A stretch of 64,000 bases of DNA from Flavipsychrobacter stenotrophus (GCF_002954265.1 NZ_PPSL01000003.1:372001-436000); one strand, 5' to 3'. Shown: positions 35,814 through 45,773, counted from the first letter of the stretch. Notes: generated by a model not told the origin, from the letters alone. Made by a program: numbers and translations.

Positions 35814-37940
35814 TTACATCTGTATTACGGCAAAAAGCTGCCTTGGGTCTGCCAGCTTAATTCTCCTGGTTATATCGCGGCGCAGCAATTCATCTGCATC
35901 CTGCGTAGGCAATTCAGGGTCAAAAGCATTGCTCATTGACTGTGCGCATGATATATATAGCTTACCGTCAGATGCCATTTTAACAGCGCTTACTCGGTCC
36001 CATAGCGCACCGGTTGTTTTGCTGTTCAGCTGTGTCCAGTTAGTGCCGTCAAAGCGCAGCACGCCATAAGCTTCAGTAGCTATCCAGGCAATGTTGTTCT
36101 TATCCACACAGATCTGGTTCACACGGAATTTGTTCAGGTTCAGCGATTCTACCTTAGGGATATTGGTAAATGTTTTGTGATCGTAGATAGAGATACCTTT
36201 GTTACAGCCAAGTAATAACCTGCCATTCTTATCTTCTGTTATGCACGTAAAGTCATCAGATGGGAAATCAACATCTTCACCTATTCTTTTCCATGTAGTA
36301 TCCCACTTTACCAATCCTCTCATTGTACCTGCCCACAATGAGTCTTTACTGTCTTTGAAAAGAGAGTAAATAATATTTGCCGGTAAGCCATCGCTCTTCT
36401 TAAATGTTTCCCACTCGTTATTTACCCTACGCGATATACCACCCTGGCCTGCAGCCCATAGTACATTGTCTTTATCATAGGTGAGTGTAGATATGCCACC
36501 CATTCCCAATCCTTTAGAAAAGTCGCTGATAGCGCCATTTTCAAATACCTTAAGGCCGCCAATAGATGACGGGAGGAATATCTTGCCATCGGGAGCCAAA
36601 TAAAGGATATAGAAGCCATTGTGCAGCGCCTGTGCATGTTTATAATTACTGAACGCACCATCCTTATATTTCATAAGGCCGCTGCCTGCGAACCAGATGT
36701 TGCCCTGCTTGTCTTCATCTATAGTAGAGGTAGTGCCAAGGTCGTAAGGGCATGTAGTACTGTCATACACTATCCACTTAGGATTAGTGATCATGGCATT
36801 TTCTCTGTATACAGTAACGCCGCCTGTATTTACAAGATAAGGAGTATGGTGCCTGTTCTTATCGAAAGGGGCGCTGGTTGCATACTCTTCATATTTATAT
36901 CCCGCAACCATCCACTTATAACCATTCTTATCAATGCTTATTTTAAGTGTTGCATTGCTTAATATTGGTGAGTTGGCAGGAGTAAGTATCTTAAGACCGC
37001 CATTTCGGAAAGAGAACGTTCCTGAATTTTTTGTGCCTACCCATATTGTCCCATTTTCTTCTACTGCCAGTGAGATCACATCAAGGGCCGCGCCATTCAT
37101 GCGAGATATTACATCTGCCATCAAAGGTGTAAAACTATTGCTGAAAGGCTTCATGGTGAAAGTAGCACCGTCATTTTCTATAATTCCCTTAGGTGTGCCC
37201 AGCCATACCTTGCCGGTACTATTAGTAGCTATTGCGCTGACCTGGTTTACAGGAAGTCCTGCTGCAGTTGTATAGTATTTCCAGTTCTTGCCATCAAATT
37301 TAGCAACACCCATATCATGCTTTACCCCAGGAATTGCCCACAAGTGGCCGGTATTATCTACCAGTAGATCAGACAAAAGATTGTCGGGTATCTCTGAATT
37401 GCCTTTATTGAAGTTGGTCCAGTTAGAACCATTAAAAAAGGACAAACCGCCACCTACATAACCCTTTTCGCCCATCACCATGCCACTCACATATACTTTG
37501 TCGGTAGCTGTGATAGCAATATCAGTGATCACCTGCAGCTTGGTTTCTGTTGCAGGGATGTTTACAAAATTACCGCCCTCGTATTTCACAAGGCCCTGCG
37601 CAGTGCCTATCTACAACGTATTTTTGCTGTCTGTGGCCAGTGATATGATATCAGAATAGTTGGCAAAACAATCAGACGGTGTTTTCAACTGTTCCATCTT
37701 CTTGCCATCATAAACAAACAAACCAACGCCGGCAACACCAAATACGTGGTTGCCATTGGCCTGTTCTACCATTGCGGTTACATCCTGCCCTCCCGAGAAA
37801 TTGATCTTCTTAGTGATCTTATTATCAAGAAAAGCATAATTGCCCGCAAATATCATCCATTGGGAGTACGGCTCATAAGCAGCCGACACCTTAAAAAAAC
37901 TCAATACTGCTATTAGCAGCGCTACACAACACTTATTCAT
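35814..37940 (-). pseudogene. Exported two-component-regulator-type beta-propeller protein, interrupted by an in-frame TAG
   Basis: A signal peptide (to about residue 21, FFKVSA) and Reg_prop (PF07494) blades run through the whole gene: KVWLGTPKGI, TIWVGTKNSGTF, SLWAGTMRGLVKWD, IAWIATEAYGVLRFDGTNW. Codon 110 is TAG (37611-37613) within ...SKNTL-stop-IGTAQGLVKYEGG; the blade consensus L-W-I-G-T shows it was TGG, a single C-to-T change on the plus strand at 37612. The frame is otherwise intact for about 600 codons, so the change is recent, a sequencing error, or bypassed (GTG at 37589 could restart translation, without a signal peptide). Unlike hybrid sensors, no kinase domain follows. It pairs with the unknown gene downstream. 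Confidence 0.8.
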
Positions 37941-38122
37941 AAATTTCGTTATTAATATTATCTGAAAGGTGGCGCGAAATTAAGCTTTTAATATAATAAA
38001 TGAATAGATAATGTATTTTGCGAAAGAAGGGAAAGAAATTTTCATCAAAGGAATTGCACGGGGAAACTGCATTGAGGCGGGTAGTTAAGGCCTTCTTTTT
38101 TTGTAAGTGATTGTAAAATCTA

Positions 38123-38153
38123 TTGCATGAGTGAAACTGCGATATTATATTTA
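38123..38153 (+). promoter_or_regulatory. Promoter of the TPR-barrel operon
   Basis: TTG (38123-38125) and TATATTTA (38146-38153; last base differs from TAnnTTTG) are 20 bases apart and the ATG at 38176 follows 22 bases later. Confidence 0.5.
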
Positions 38154-38175
38154 CACAACACATTTACATTTCACT

Positions 38176-39138
38176 ATGAACTATCGTTGTATAGTATCAC
38201 TTTTTGCATTTTGCATATGCTCTTGTAGCAATAGCTATGCACAGACGACAGATGATAACCTGATCATTTCTGCTGCCACCCAACTCATTACTTCCAACCT
38301 GTGCGATGCTGCGATCATTAAACTGGAAGGGGTAAGTGAAGAAGGTAAGCGAACGCTTCCTTATTATCTGGACATGGCTAAAGCACATGACTGCAAAAAC
38401 CATGTGGAGGATGCGCTGTACTATTATAAAAAATACCTGGCAATTGGTGGCAACGATTCTGTAAAGAGCAGGGTAGATATATTGAGTAAACAACACCAGG
38501 ACGAGCATAAAGTCGAGAGTGAGCAGCAGCATGCCAAAGACCTGTATAGCAGCATGACTGGTCACAAAAAGAAGAGAGGAAAGACCGCAACAATAGACGG
38601 CTATTTCCGCTCATACAATCTTGTTGGTATGATCATGACGGCAAGCAAAGATAAACCCTATACCTCGGGCCTTAAGTACAGCCTTGATTTTGGTTTTCCT
38701 GTTTATCATAATAAAGCTGCTATAATCATTAACGTTCAGCCAGCCGCTTATTTTTCCCCTCAGAAAAAATGGTACGCCGGTATAGCTGGCGTGCCCGAAG
38801 AAACCGTTTCGGGTCTGAAAAAAGGATATGGATTAGATGTCTCTGCAACAGCGCCCTATTTGTTTATCAATACAAAAAAGAAGGCCGTAGGCGTAGGCCC
38901 CATATTAGGATACCGAGTAGCGTTCATCGCCGATTATTTGGCAGTGGATATAGATATGCCGGTAGCCCATGCGCCGGTGGTGGGCCTGGAGGCTGTGTAT
39001 TATACCTCCAAATTTTCAATTGCACTTGATTATAACTATTTCCAATACAGTACAAAAGCGCTTGTAACAGGCTTGCCTGCCTTTAAAGCCAACATGAGTA
39101 TGATAGGCATAAAAATAGGAGTAATGAGATGGCGCTAA
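38176..39138 (+). CDS. TPR plus outer-membrane-barrel-like protein, paralogue 1
   Basis: A 320-residue exported protein beginning MNYRCIVSLFAFC (the longer frame from 38131 reads through the promoter). A signal peptide ends near YAQ (residue 23). Residues ~30-115 are a TPR-like helical region with C43 and C73 (CDAAIIKLEGVS...HDCK), then a charged linker (about 115-150), then about 170 residues of alternating strands (KYSLDFGFPV, AIIINVQPAAYF, KFSIALDYNYF) that look like a small beta-barrel. Two paralogues follow in the operon, and all three share this layout. The start of the next gene overlaps its end by 10 bases. Function unknown. Confidence 0.75.
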   Translation: MNYRCIVSLFAFCICSCSNSYAQTTDDNLIISAATQLITSNLCDAAIIKLEGVSEEGKRTLPYYLDMAKAHDCKNHVEDALYYYKKYLAIGGNDSVKSRVDILSKQHQDEHKVESEQQHAKDLYSSMTGHKKKRGKTATIDGYFRSYNLVGMIMTASKDKPYTSGLKYSLDFGFPVYHNKAAIIINVQPAAYFSPQKKWYAGIAGVPEETVSGLKKGYGLDVSATAPYLFINTKKKAVGVGPILGYRVAFIADYLAVDIDMPVAHAPVVGLEAVYYTSKFSIALDYNYFQYSTKALVTGLPAFKANMSMIGIKIGVMRWR

Positions 39139-40127
39139 AAAAAATGCTGGTACGAATAGTATTAATGGGCCAGTTGCTCATGATCTGTGGTTTTGCAAGT
39201 GCACAAACCCCTAAAGATGCAGCTTTAATTAATGAAGCAGGCAACATTTTGCAAGCTGGTAGCTATTGCGATAGTGCCATGAAGCGGCTACAGCAAGTAT
39301 CGGAAGCGGGTAAGGAAATGAGCATTTACTATATGGCCATGGCAAAGGTATATGAGTGTAAAGGCAATAAGGAATACGCAGAGATCTATTACGGCAAAGC
39401 CTATAAGGCCGGAGCGCGCGGAGATGGTCTCTTGCAAAAAATAGTATCTCTGAGGGATACAGGTATGAGCGCCTCTCCTAATGATCTGCGTCTTGAAAAT
39501 GAGCGCGAAAAATTGCAGAGACAGAACGCAACTTTCAGGAAGCATAAAGATGCCAATATTGAAGATTTCTATGCACTGATCTCGATGGGTTACGCCACAA
39601 TGACCGGTGGTAAAAAAGCACTGGTAGTAAACGGGTTGGATTTTTTTTCAGCGTCATTCGGTTGGCCGATAATGGATGATAAGTTCATTCTCGATTTTGA
39701 TATAGCCATGGGGGTGATATATGGGCGCAATACCGGCTGGTACGATTACCCCGCATATCGCGCCAACCCAATTCCTGTAGGAGATGGACTGGGCTTAAAG
39801 TTTGGCTTTGAGCCTTCGCTCAACTATATTCTCATTAATAGCCACAGGCATACCATAACCGCCGGAGCTATATTGGGAGGACATGTATTTGCAAATGGTG
39901 CATGGGTGCAAAATAGAGACGGAGAGGTATCAAGCGGAGGGCAAACCTATTTCTGTATAGGACCAAGAATAGCCTATTACGGATGGAAGCATCTATATAT
40001 ATCTGCCCAGTATCTGCACATTGGGTTAAGAACGATAAGAGCAGCCGTAGATAAGAATGCAGAGCTTGTACCGGTAAGCCTCGATCACTGGCGACTAAAC
40101 GTGGGTGTAAGATTCGGTTTCAACTAA
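39129..40127 (+). CDS. TPR plus outer-membrane-barrel-like protein, paralogue 2
   Basis: A 332-residue exported protein (signal peptide to about residue 26, FASAQ). The N-terminal helical region carries C47 and C77 (CDSAMKRLQQVSEAGK...YECKGN), again 30 residues apart. A coiled linker (LENEREKLQRQNATFRKHKD) joins it to a C-terminal barrel-like domain (about 155-332), which includes LILNSH-type strands such as GLKFGFEPSLNYILINSH and ends ...WRLNVGVRFGFN, with aromatic last residues before the end as in outer membrane proteins. It overlaps the previous gene by 10 bases, a sign of translational coupling. Confidence 0.75.
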   Translation: MALKKMLVRIVLMGQLLMICGFASAQTPKDAALINEAGNILQAGSYCDSAMKRLQQVSEAGKEMSIYYMAMAKVYECKGNKEYAEIYYGKAYKAGARGDGLLQKIVSLRDTGMSASPNDLRLENEREKLQRQNATFRKHKDANIEDFYALISMGYATMTGGKKALVVNGLDFFSASFGWPIMDDKFILDFDIAMGVIYGRNTGWYDYPAYRANPIPVGDGLGLKFGFEPSLNYILINSHRHTITAGAILGGHVFANGAWVQNRDGEVSSGGQTYFCIGPRIAYYGWKHLYISAQYLHIGLRTIRAAVDKNAELVPVSLDHWRLNVGVRFGFN

Positions 40128-40157
40128 CAACATTATTACAACAATAAACTATCAATC

Positions 40158-41774
40158 ATGCGCAAACTTCTATTTCCATTATTATTACTATGTTTCATTG
40201 CCGCAGGTGTATACGCACAGCCACGTGTGGAAAAAAGTGCGCCTATTGAAGAACCTGCTATAGGCAGCTACGACAAAGTACTGCTGATGAAAAGCGGAAA
40301 AACCTGCTATGCACATTATTCAGGTGATGGGGCTATTGACCTCAACATCTATGGTACAGACCGTAAGCTGGTATCTCATACAGCAATAAAAAGCCAGCGG
40401 TGGGATGGTGATGATTTCAAATCCACCACCATTTTGGGTACCTATGACATCAATGGAGAACTGGTTATTTTTCTGCAGCAGACCGATAAAAAGCATCCTG
40501 TGCTCTACAGGCTAAGAATTAATACAGATGATGGAAAGCTGTTAAAAGAAGACATACTGGCGACTACGAAAAAAGGCAATTCCTTTTTTGCTAAGGATAA
40601 TGTACAAACCCAGATGAAAGTAGCAAAGGACACCAGATCTGGATGTTATGCCGTTGTTTTTTATGATAATCTTGATGAAGATGCCGATGATGCTATAAAG
40701 GTGATGCACTTTGATGAAAAGCACACGTTACTGAGTACCGCACGCATTAGCTCGCCTGATAAAAAGATCAGGCATATTGTTATCCAGGACATTGCAGTAG
40801 AAGGCAATAAGGGTGTGTATCTGGCTACTTATTATGTGGGTAGCAGTGAGGAAGAGAGCAAGATATATATATCAAAGCTCAGTGCAGGCGAAACGGCTGT
40901 TACTACTAAACCCCTCGACTTTACTGAAGATTTCCGTGGCAGCAACCTACAGATGGCATATAATTATACCACCGGGCAGGTTCAGTTACTTATAGTCGCC
41001 TATACCAAGACAAAACGCAATAGAGAATACTACGTTTCTTATTTCTGCAATGTAAATCCCGCTACACTTGATGTTGCCGGGGTAAAGGAAGTATCTAACG
41101 AAAAAGTGACTGCATTTGCGCGCAATTCCCTTGGTGAGGAAGGTGATGGTAACTACATGGGTGTTCCGCAGTGCTTTGTGCTGAACGGCAGGAATGAACC
41201 TGTTATTATCAAGCAGGTGCTGGTAATGATCTACCACACCACGTCTAAGGGCGCTACATACCGCGCCGGTACGGCATTTGGCAGTATTGGCATTTCGGAG
41301 ATGGGTATTGATGGTACAGAAAAGCAATCTTATCTTGTAAAACATACGTCAGCAACTCGTATGGATCTTGGCGCTATGTACATTAAAGATATAAATACGG
41401 GAAAATGGGATAATGCCTATATAAGCCGAAAAATGGGAACGAATATCCAATTTCATTCTTTCCGGTACGTAATTGGAAAAAAGAACAATTACATCGTCCA
41501 CCTTGCTCACAAAAAGGAGATAGATAATCCGGATAATGATAAAATGCATAAAAAGGACTTCGCTGAATCTAAAAACAATGCAGCCTACTGCACCATGAGG
41601 AACGGTAATATCAGCAACGAATTTTTGTTTGGCAAACCTGTTGGGAAAAAGGATAGGACAACCTGTTTTATGGATGCTGCCGATCAGAACGACGAAGGAT
41701 TGTTTGCAACTATCATAATAGAGCAGAAGGGCAAAAAAACGGAACACAAAATTGCCTGGGTTTCTTTTGAATAA
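40158..41774 (+). CDS. Exported protein, probably beta-propeller, unknown
   Basis: A 538-residue exported protein (signal peptide to about residue 20, GVYAQ) that I do not recognise. It is rich in beta strands separated by polar turns across its full length, with repeated patterns of the type G-x-Y-D/V-x-x-x-L-V-I-x-L, which suggests a beta-propeller. No enzyme motif is visible. It is the third gene of a four-gene operon, between the second and third TPR-barrel paralogues and 30 bases after the former. A role as an extracytoplasmic partner of those proteins is an inference from position. Confidence 0.7.
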   Translation: MRKLLFPLLLLCFIAAGVYAQPRVEKSAPIEEPAIGSYDKVLLMKSGKTCYAHYSGDGAIDLNIYGTDRKLVSHTAIKSQRWDGDDFKSTTILGTYDINGELVIFLQQTDKKHPVLYRLRINTDDGKLLKEDILATTKKGNSFFAKDNVQTQMKVAKDTRSGCYAVVFYDNLDEDADDAIKVMHFDEKHTLLSTARISSPDKKIRHIVIQDIAVEGNKGVYLATYYVGSSEEESKIYISKLSAGETAVTTKPLDFTEDFRGSNLQMAYNYTTGQVQLLIVAYTKTKRNREYYVSYFCNVNPATLDVAGVKEVSNEKVTAFARNSLGEEGDGNYMGVPQCFVLNGRNEPVIIKQVLVMIYHTTSKGATYRAGTAFGSIGISEMGIDGTEKQSYLVKHTSATRMDLGAMYIKDINTGKWDNAYISRKMGTNIQFHSFRYVIGKKNNYIVHLAHKKEIDNPDNDKMHKKDFAESKNNAAYCTMRNGNISNEFLFGKPVGKKDRTTCFMDAADQNDEGLFATIIIEQKGKKTEHKIAWVSFE

Positions 41775-41807
41775 TACTATTACTATCTGAACCAATAAAC
41801 ACACAAA

Positions 41808-42755
41808 ATGAGAAGAGCCTGTTTTATCGCTATATTAAGCCTGTTGTTCTTTACGCAGGTGTTTGCTCAATCAGCAAAAGATGAACAATATTTTAAAGCG
41901 GCACAGAGTGCGCTAAAGGAAAAGAAATGTGATGTGGCACTGCGTGAGTTGCAACTGGTGAGCATAGACGGTAAGGATGATATCCGCTATGTGGAATTGA
42001 TGGGAGAAATGCATGAATGTAAGGGCAATAAAGATGAAGCAGTTTTCTTTTATCGAAAATATATGGCTGCCCGGCCCAATGATACTACCCAGTTCAAGAT
42101 CAACTATCTTGAATCAGACATTGCCAAAAACGGTGGATCGAATGATACGCGCAATATCAATTATAAAAGCACTAACCGTAATTACAAGCTGCTCAACCTG
42201 GCTGGTACAGCCATTACAGGCAAGCGCAATGAGTGCAACTACAACAGCGGCTTTAAAATGACACTGACCCGCGGCAGACCTGCATTTCATCATCACGCTG
42301 TTTTAGAGTTTGGTGTGGACCTGGGTATACTCGTTAGTCCAAACAAAGAATGGTATGCGAATGCACTGTATACTTATCCGGAAAAGATACACAGCATTGG
42401 TGCTGCATTCAATCCGGGTCTCAACATTGCACTGATGCCGGTTGTTTACAAGAACAAAAAACTTTCGGTAGCGGTAGGCCCAACCGCCGGTTTTACTATG
42501 TTGGCTACATTGGGCCATTCCTATAGTTCATTTGGCGGCAGCGTTAATGATGATAATTTCTTCTGGAGCTCGCCAATCCTCGGTGTCAGGGGCCGCGTTT
42601 ACTACAAGCATATCTTCACTGCATTTGCAGAATATAATAAGTTGACGCGCTCTAAACTAAGCGTAAACTCTGATTACAATGAATACTTCGATATGCCTGT
42701 AAAAATGAGCATGATATCTATTGGTGTGGGTATCTATACCTCTTTCAATGAATAA
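41808..42755 (+). CDS. TPR plus outer-membrane-barrel-like protein, paralogue 3
   Basis: A 315-residue exported protein (signal peptide to about residue 21, FAQ). C41 and C71 (CDVALRELQLVSIDGK...HECKGNKDEA) keep the 30-residue spacing of the other two. After a linker (about 108-128) comes a barrel-like domain with strands such as GFKMTLTRGRPAFHHHAVLE, YYKHIFTAFAEYN and MSMISIGVGIYTSFNE at the end. It closes the operon and is followed by a strong terminator. It is closer to paralogue 1 in the barrel (RPAFHHHA vs FPVYHNKA). Confidence 0.75.
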   Translation: MRRACFIAILSLLFFTQVFAQSAKDEQYFKAAQSALKEKKCDVALRELQLVSIDGKDDIRYVELMGEMHECKGNKDEAVFFYRKYMAARPNDTTQFKINYLESDIAKNGGSNDTRNINYKSTNRNYKLLNLAGTAITGKRNECNYNSGFKMTLTRGRPAFHHHAVLEFGVDLGILVSPNKEWYANALYTYPEKIHSIGAAFNPGLNIALMPVVYKNKKLSVAVGPTAGFTMLATLGHSYSSFGGSVNDDNFFWSSPILGVRGRVYYKHIFTAFAEYNKLTRSKLSVNSDYNEYFDMPVKMSMISIGVGIYTSFNE

Positions 42756-42777
42756 TAGTTTCGTTCAGTAATATTGC

Positions 42778-42808
42778 AAAGGGCAGCACCGTAAAGTGCT
42801 GCCCTTTG
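42778..42808. terminator. Terminator of the TPR-barrel operon
   Basis: A perfect 12-bp stem (42778-42789 with 42796-42807) around a 6-base loop lies 23 bases after the operon's last stop; it could also serve the convergent ABC ATPase gene. Confidence 0.85.
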
Positions 42809-42889
42809 TTTCATTGTCCATATGCGTTGTGCCGCGATCTGTGAAAAATATAAGAGGTTCTTTTTGAGTTTTCAATTTTAAGTTGAAAC

Positions 42890-43648
42890 TTACCCCTCCC
42901 GCCACTCCTTCCCGGTCATGTTCAGAAACACATCTTCCAGGTTGGCGCCCTTTACTTCTTTTTCACGTTTAAAGCCCGAGTCGAGCAACTTGTCTATAAG
43001 TTCATTAGGTGTGCTCAGCGCTATGATCTTGCCGCTGTCTATGATAGCTACGCGCTCACAGAGCACTTCAGCCTCGTCCATATAGTGGGTGGTGATCACT
43101 ACCGTACAGCCACGGTCGCGCAGTTGTTTGATCAGGTCCCACAGATTGCGGCGGGCCTGTGGGTCAAGCCCAGTGGTTGGCTCATCAAGGAATATGATCT
43201 TAGGCTCATTAATAAGCGTCGTCGCAATAGAAAACCTTTGTTTCTGCCCGCCCGAAAGTTCTTTAAAATTGCTTTTTGCCTTGTCGCGCAGATTCACCGT
43301 ATCTAAAAGTGCCATAGGGTTCACACTACGGTTATATAGACCGGCAAACAGGTCTATGATCTGCTTCAGGTTCAGGCTGGGGTAATACCCTGCAGCTTGT
43401 AGCTGCACACCAATAATGTTCTTTATAGCCTGTGGGTCTTTATCCAGGTTTATGCCGTCTACTATTACTTCACCGCTTGTTTTTGCACGCAGCGTCTCTA
43501 TAATTTCCAGTGTAGTGGTCTTGCCTGCTCCATTAGGGCCAAGCAGTCCGAATATTTCACCTTCCATCACTTCAAAACTGATGCCCTTCACTGCTTCAAA
43601 ATCACCGTAAGACTTTACCAGGTCCTTTACTTGTATTATTGCACCCAT
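42890..43648 (-). CDS. ABC transporter ATP-binding protein (DrrA/CcmA type)
   Basis: A 252-residue ATPase. Walker A GPNGAGKTTT (about 37-46), signature LSGGQKQR, Walker B IIFLDEPTTGLDP and H-loop TTHYMDEAE are intact; the C-terminal ~40 residues (LEDVFLNMTGKEWREG) are typical of export ATPases of the ABC-2 class that move drugs, lipids or glycans. The usual ABC-2 permease gene is not next to it: the upstream gene is HddA, divergent, and downstream lies the convergent TPR-barrel operon. So the permease is outside the window or distant. Confidence 0.92.
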   Translation of the reverse strand: MGAIIQVKDLVKSYGDFEAVKGISFEVMEGEIFGLLGPNGAGKTTTLEIIETLRAKTSGEVIVDGINLDKDPQAIKNIIGVQLQAAGYYPSLNLKQIIDLFAGLYNRSVNPMALLDTVNLRDKAKSNFKELSGGQKQRFSIATTLINEPKIIFLDEPTTGLDPQARRNLWDLIKQLRDRGCTVVITTHYMDEAEVLCERVAIIDSGKIIALSTPNELIDKLLDSGFKREKEVKGANLEDVFLNMTGKEWREG

Positions 43649-43834
43649 ATGCTTTGCGTTTGAGATCGCGCTGCAATTTAAAGTTTATATCCCGATTGCC
43701 ACCTGACCATGGTTGAAATTACCCTCCTGTGGCAATAGTATGCGGTCATGGCGATCACCAATGTTAATATATGTGAAGCCATTCGCACATAATCCCTGCC
43801 TGAAAGGATAATTTTCCTAATTTAGCCTTCTATT

Positions 43835-44857
43835 ATGATATACCGTAGCAAGGCGCCACTGCGCATAGGGCTGGCAGGTGGGGGTACAGACGTAAGCCCA
43901 TATTGCGACCTGTATGGTGGCGCAATACTTAACGCCACTATTTCTTTATATGCCTATGCCAGCATTGAGTTGCTGCCCGAGCAGCGCATCATCATCGAAG
44001 CGCTGGACAGGGATGAGGTAGTTTCTTATGCCAAAACAGACGAATTACCAATTGATGGCGTGCTCGACCTGGCAACAGGTGCGTATAACCATATTGTAAG
44101 AAAGTACGGTCCTATGCCGTCAGGTTTTAAGCTGTCTACAGTCGTAGATGCTCCTGCGGGGTCGGGTCTAGGTAGTTCTTCAACATTGATGGTAGCCATT
44201 ATTGGTGCATTTGCCGAATGGCTGAACCTACCTTTGGGCGAATATGACATTGCCCAGATGGCTTACGATATAGAGCGTGTAGAACTGGCTATGGCCGGTG
44301 GCAAGCAAGACCAGTACGCGGCAACTTTTGGTGGTGTCAACTTTATGGAGTTTTACGAAGGCAACAAGGTGATCGTAAATCCATTGCGCATAAAACCCGA
44401 ATATCTGTACGAACTGGAGAATAACCTCTTGCTGTATTTCACCGCTACAAGCCGCTTGTCCTCTACCATCATTGAGGCGCAAAGCCAGAATGTAAAGGAC
44501 AAGAACAAAGAATCTATTGATGCTATGCACAATCTTAAGGAGCAGGCATTGATGATGAAGGAAGCAATACTCAAGGGGAATATCGACGAGATAGGTGCAA
44601 TACTTGATTTCGGTTTCAGGTTCAAGAAACAGATGGCGCAGGGTATATCCAACAGCAAGATGGACGAACTGTATGAAGTAGCACTTAAAGCAGGTGCTAC
44701 CGGCGGCAAAATATCCGGTGCCGGTGGTGGCGGCTTTATGATGTTCTATTGCCCCGGCAATACACGTTATGGAGTAAAGAAAGCCCTTGAAAATTTCAAT
44801 GGCCATTTCTCTCCATACCAGTTCACCGAGCGCGGATTATTTAGCTGGCACATGTAA
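43835..44857 (+). CDS. hddA: D-glycero-D-manno-heptose 7-phosphate kinase (HddA-like)
   Basis: A 340-residue GHMP kinase. It opens with SKAPLRIGLAGGGTDVSPY, has the ATP loop DAPAGSGLGSSSTLMV (motif 2, about residues 108-123) and the C-terminal motif GATGGKISGAGGGGFMMFY. This is the HddA pattern, a kinase that makes D-glycero-D-manno-heptose 1,7-bisphosphate; related sugar kinases (for example fucokinase type) share parts of it. The nucleotidyltransferase (45075) and glycosyltransferase (45770) downstream match the GDP-heptose route. A repeat lies in the 217-base gap before the second gene. Confidence 0.85.
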   Translation: MIYRSKAPLRIGLAGGGTDVSPYCDLYGGAILNATISLYAYASIELLPEQRIIIEALDRDEVVSYAKTDELPIDGVLDLATGAYNHIVRKYGPMPSGFKLSTVVDAPAGSGLGSSSTLMVAIIGAFAEWLNLPLGEYDIAQMAYDIERVELAMAGGKQDQYAATFGGVNFMEFYEGNKVIVNPLRIKPEYLYELENNLLLYFTATSRLSSTIIEAQSQNVKDKNKESIDAMHNLKEQALMMKEAILKGNIDEIGAILDFGFRFKKQMAQGISNSKMDELYEVALKAGATGGKISGAGGGGFMMFYCPGNTRYGVKKALENFNGHFSPYQFTERGLFSWHM

Positions 44858-44939
44858 TAATAGGTGGTGCTACTCATATGAATGCCCAAGCCGGTCATTG
44901 CGAGAAGTTATTCGGGTTGCCCCGTAATCATCATCCAAT

Positions 44940-45008
44940 GACAATAAGTAAAAGATGTGGGTCATTGCGAGGAACGAAGCAATCTCACGTAAGGGCGTAT
45001 TCGTTTTG
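44940..45008 (-). repeat. Dispersed repeat: anchor + GTCATTGCGAGG module, inverted
   Basis: GTCATTGCGAGGAACGAAGC and AATCTCACGTAAGG run into GGCGTATTCGTTTTG (anchor, 44994-45008). It lies between the kinase and nucleotidyltransferase genes. An additional partial GGTCATTGCGAG copy is at 44894. Confidence 0.8.
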
Positions 45009-45074
45009 TAACCATTGTCATTACCGTACATTGAATGATGTTAGGTAAATCAACATTTTTAAATTTTTACTTAT

Positions 45075-45773
45075 ATGGAGGCTATCATACTGGCGGGGGG
45101 ATTAGGTACAAGGCTACAGGGCGTAATAGGCGCGCAACCTAAATGTATGGCACCGGTAAATGGTGAACCATTCCTGCACTACCTGCTGGAATATCTGACT
45201 AAGCACAATTGTACTCGTGTTATACTTTCATTGGGCTACAAGCATAAGGTGGTCATCAACTGGCTGGAAGAACAATTCCTTTTCTTTGAGCTCGACTATG
45301 TGGTTGAGACCGAACCCTTGGGCACAGGCGGCGGCATACTAGCCGTGCTTGAAGAAGCGGCAACAGATGATGTATTGGTATTGAACGGAGATACTATGTT
45401 CGATGTAGACCTTACAGCAATGTTTGCCGCACACAAGGCTAACAAAGCTGCAACTACACTGGCTTTGAAAAAGATGTCCAACTTCGACCGATATGGCGTT
45501 GTGCATACTAACGATAAAGGTGTGATCACAGCATTCGATGAAAAGAAGGCTACCGCCGAAGGTACGATCAACGGCGGGGTGTACATCATCAACCGCGATG
45601 CCTTCATGGCTAAAGACCTTTCAGAAAAGTTCTCTTTTGAAAAAGACTACCTGGAAAAATTTGTAAGTGATAAAACGTTTTACGGTTTTGAAGACAAAGG
45701 CTACTTTATAGATATAGGTATCCCGGAAGACTACACTAAGGCTCAGGAAGACTTTAAAACCATGTTTCCATGA
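45075..45773 (+). CDS. hddC: Heptose 1-phosphate nucleotidyltransferase (HddC-like)
   Basis: A 232-residue sugar-1-phosphate nucleotidyltransferase of the GT-A-like fold (PF00483). The N-terminal AIILAGGLGTRLQG is the nucleotide loop, PKCMAPVNGEPFL follows, then VLNGDTMFDVDL with the metal-binding Asp, and GTINGGVYIINRDAF near the sugar site. With HddA upstream, the likely product is GDP-D-glycero-alpha-D-manno-heptose. The GmhA and GmhB steps are not encoded here. The stop overlaps the start of the next gene (ATGA). Confidence 0.83.
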   Translation: MEAIILAGGLGTRLQGVIGAQPKCMAPVNGEPFLHYLLEYLTKHNCTRVILSLGYKHKVVINWLEEQFLFFELDYVVETEPLGTGGGILAVLEEAATDDVLVLNGDTMFDVDLTAMFAAHKANKAATTLALKKMSNFDRYGVVHTNDKGVITAFDEKKATAEGTINGGVYIINRDAFMAKDLSEKFSFEKDYLEKFVSDKTFYGFEDKGYFIDIGIPEDYTKAQEDFKTMFP

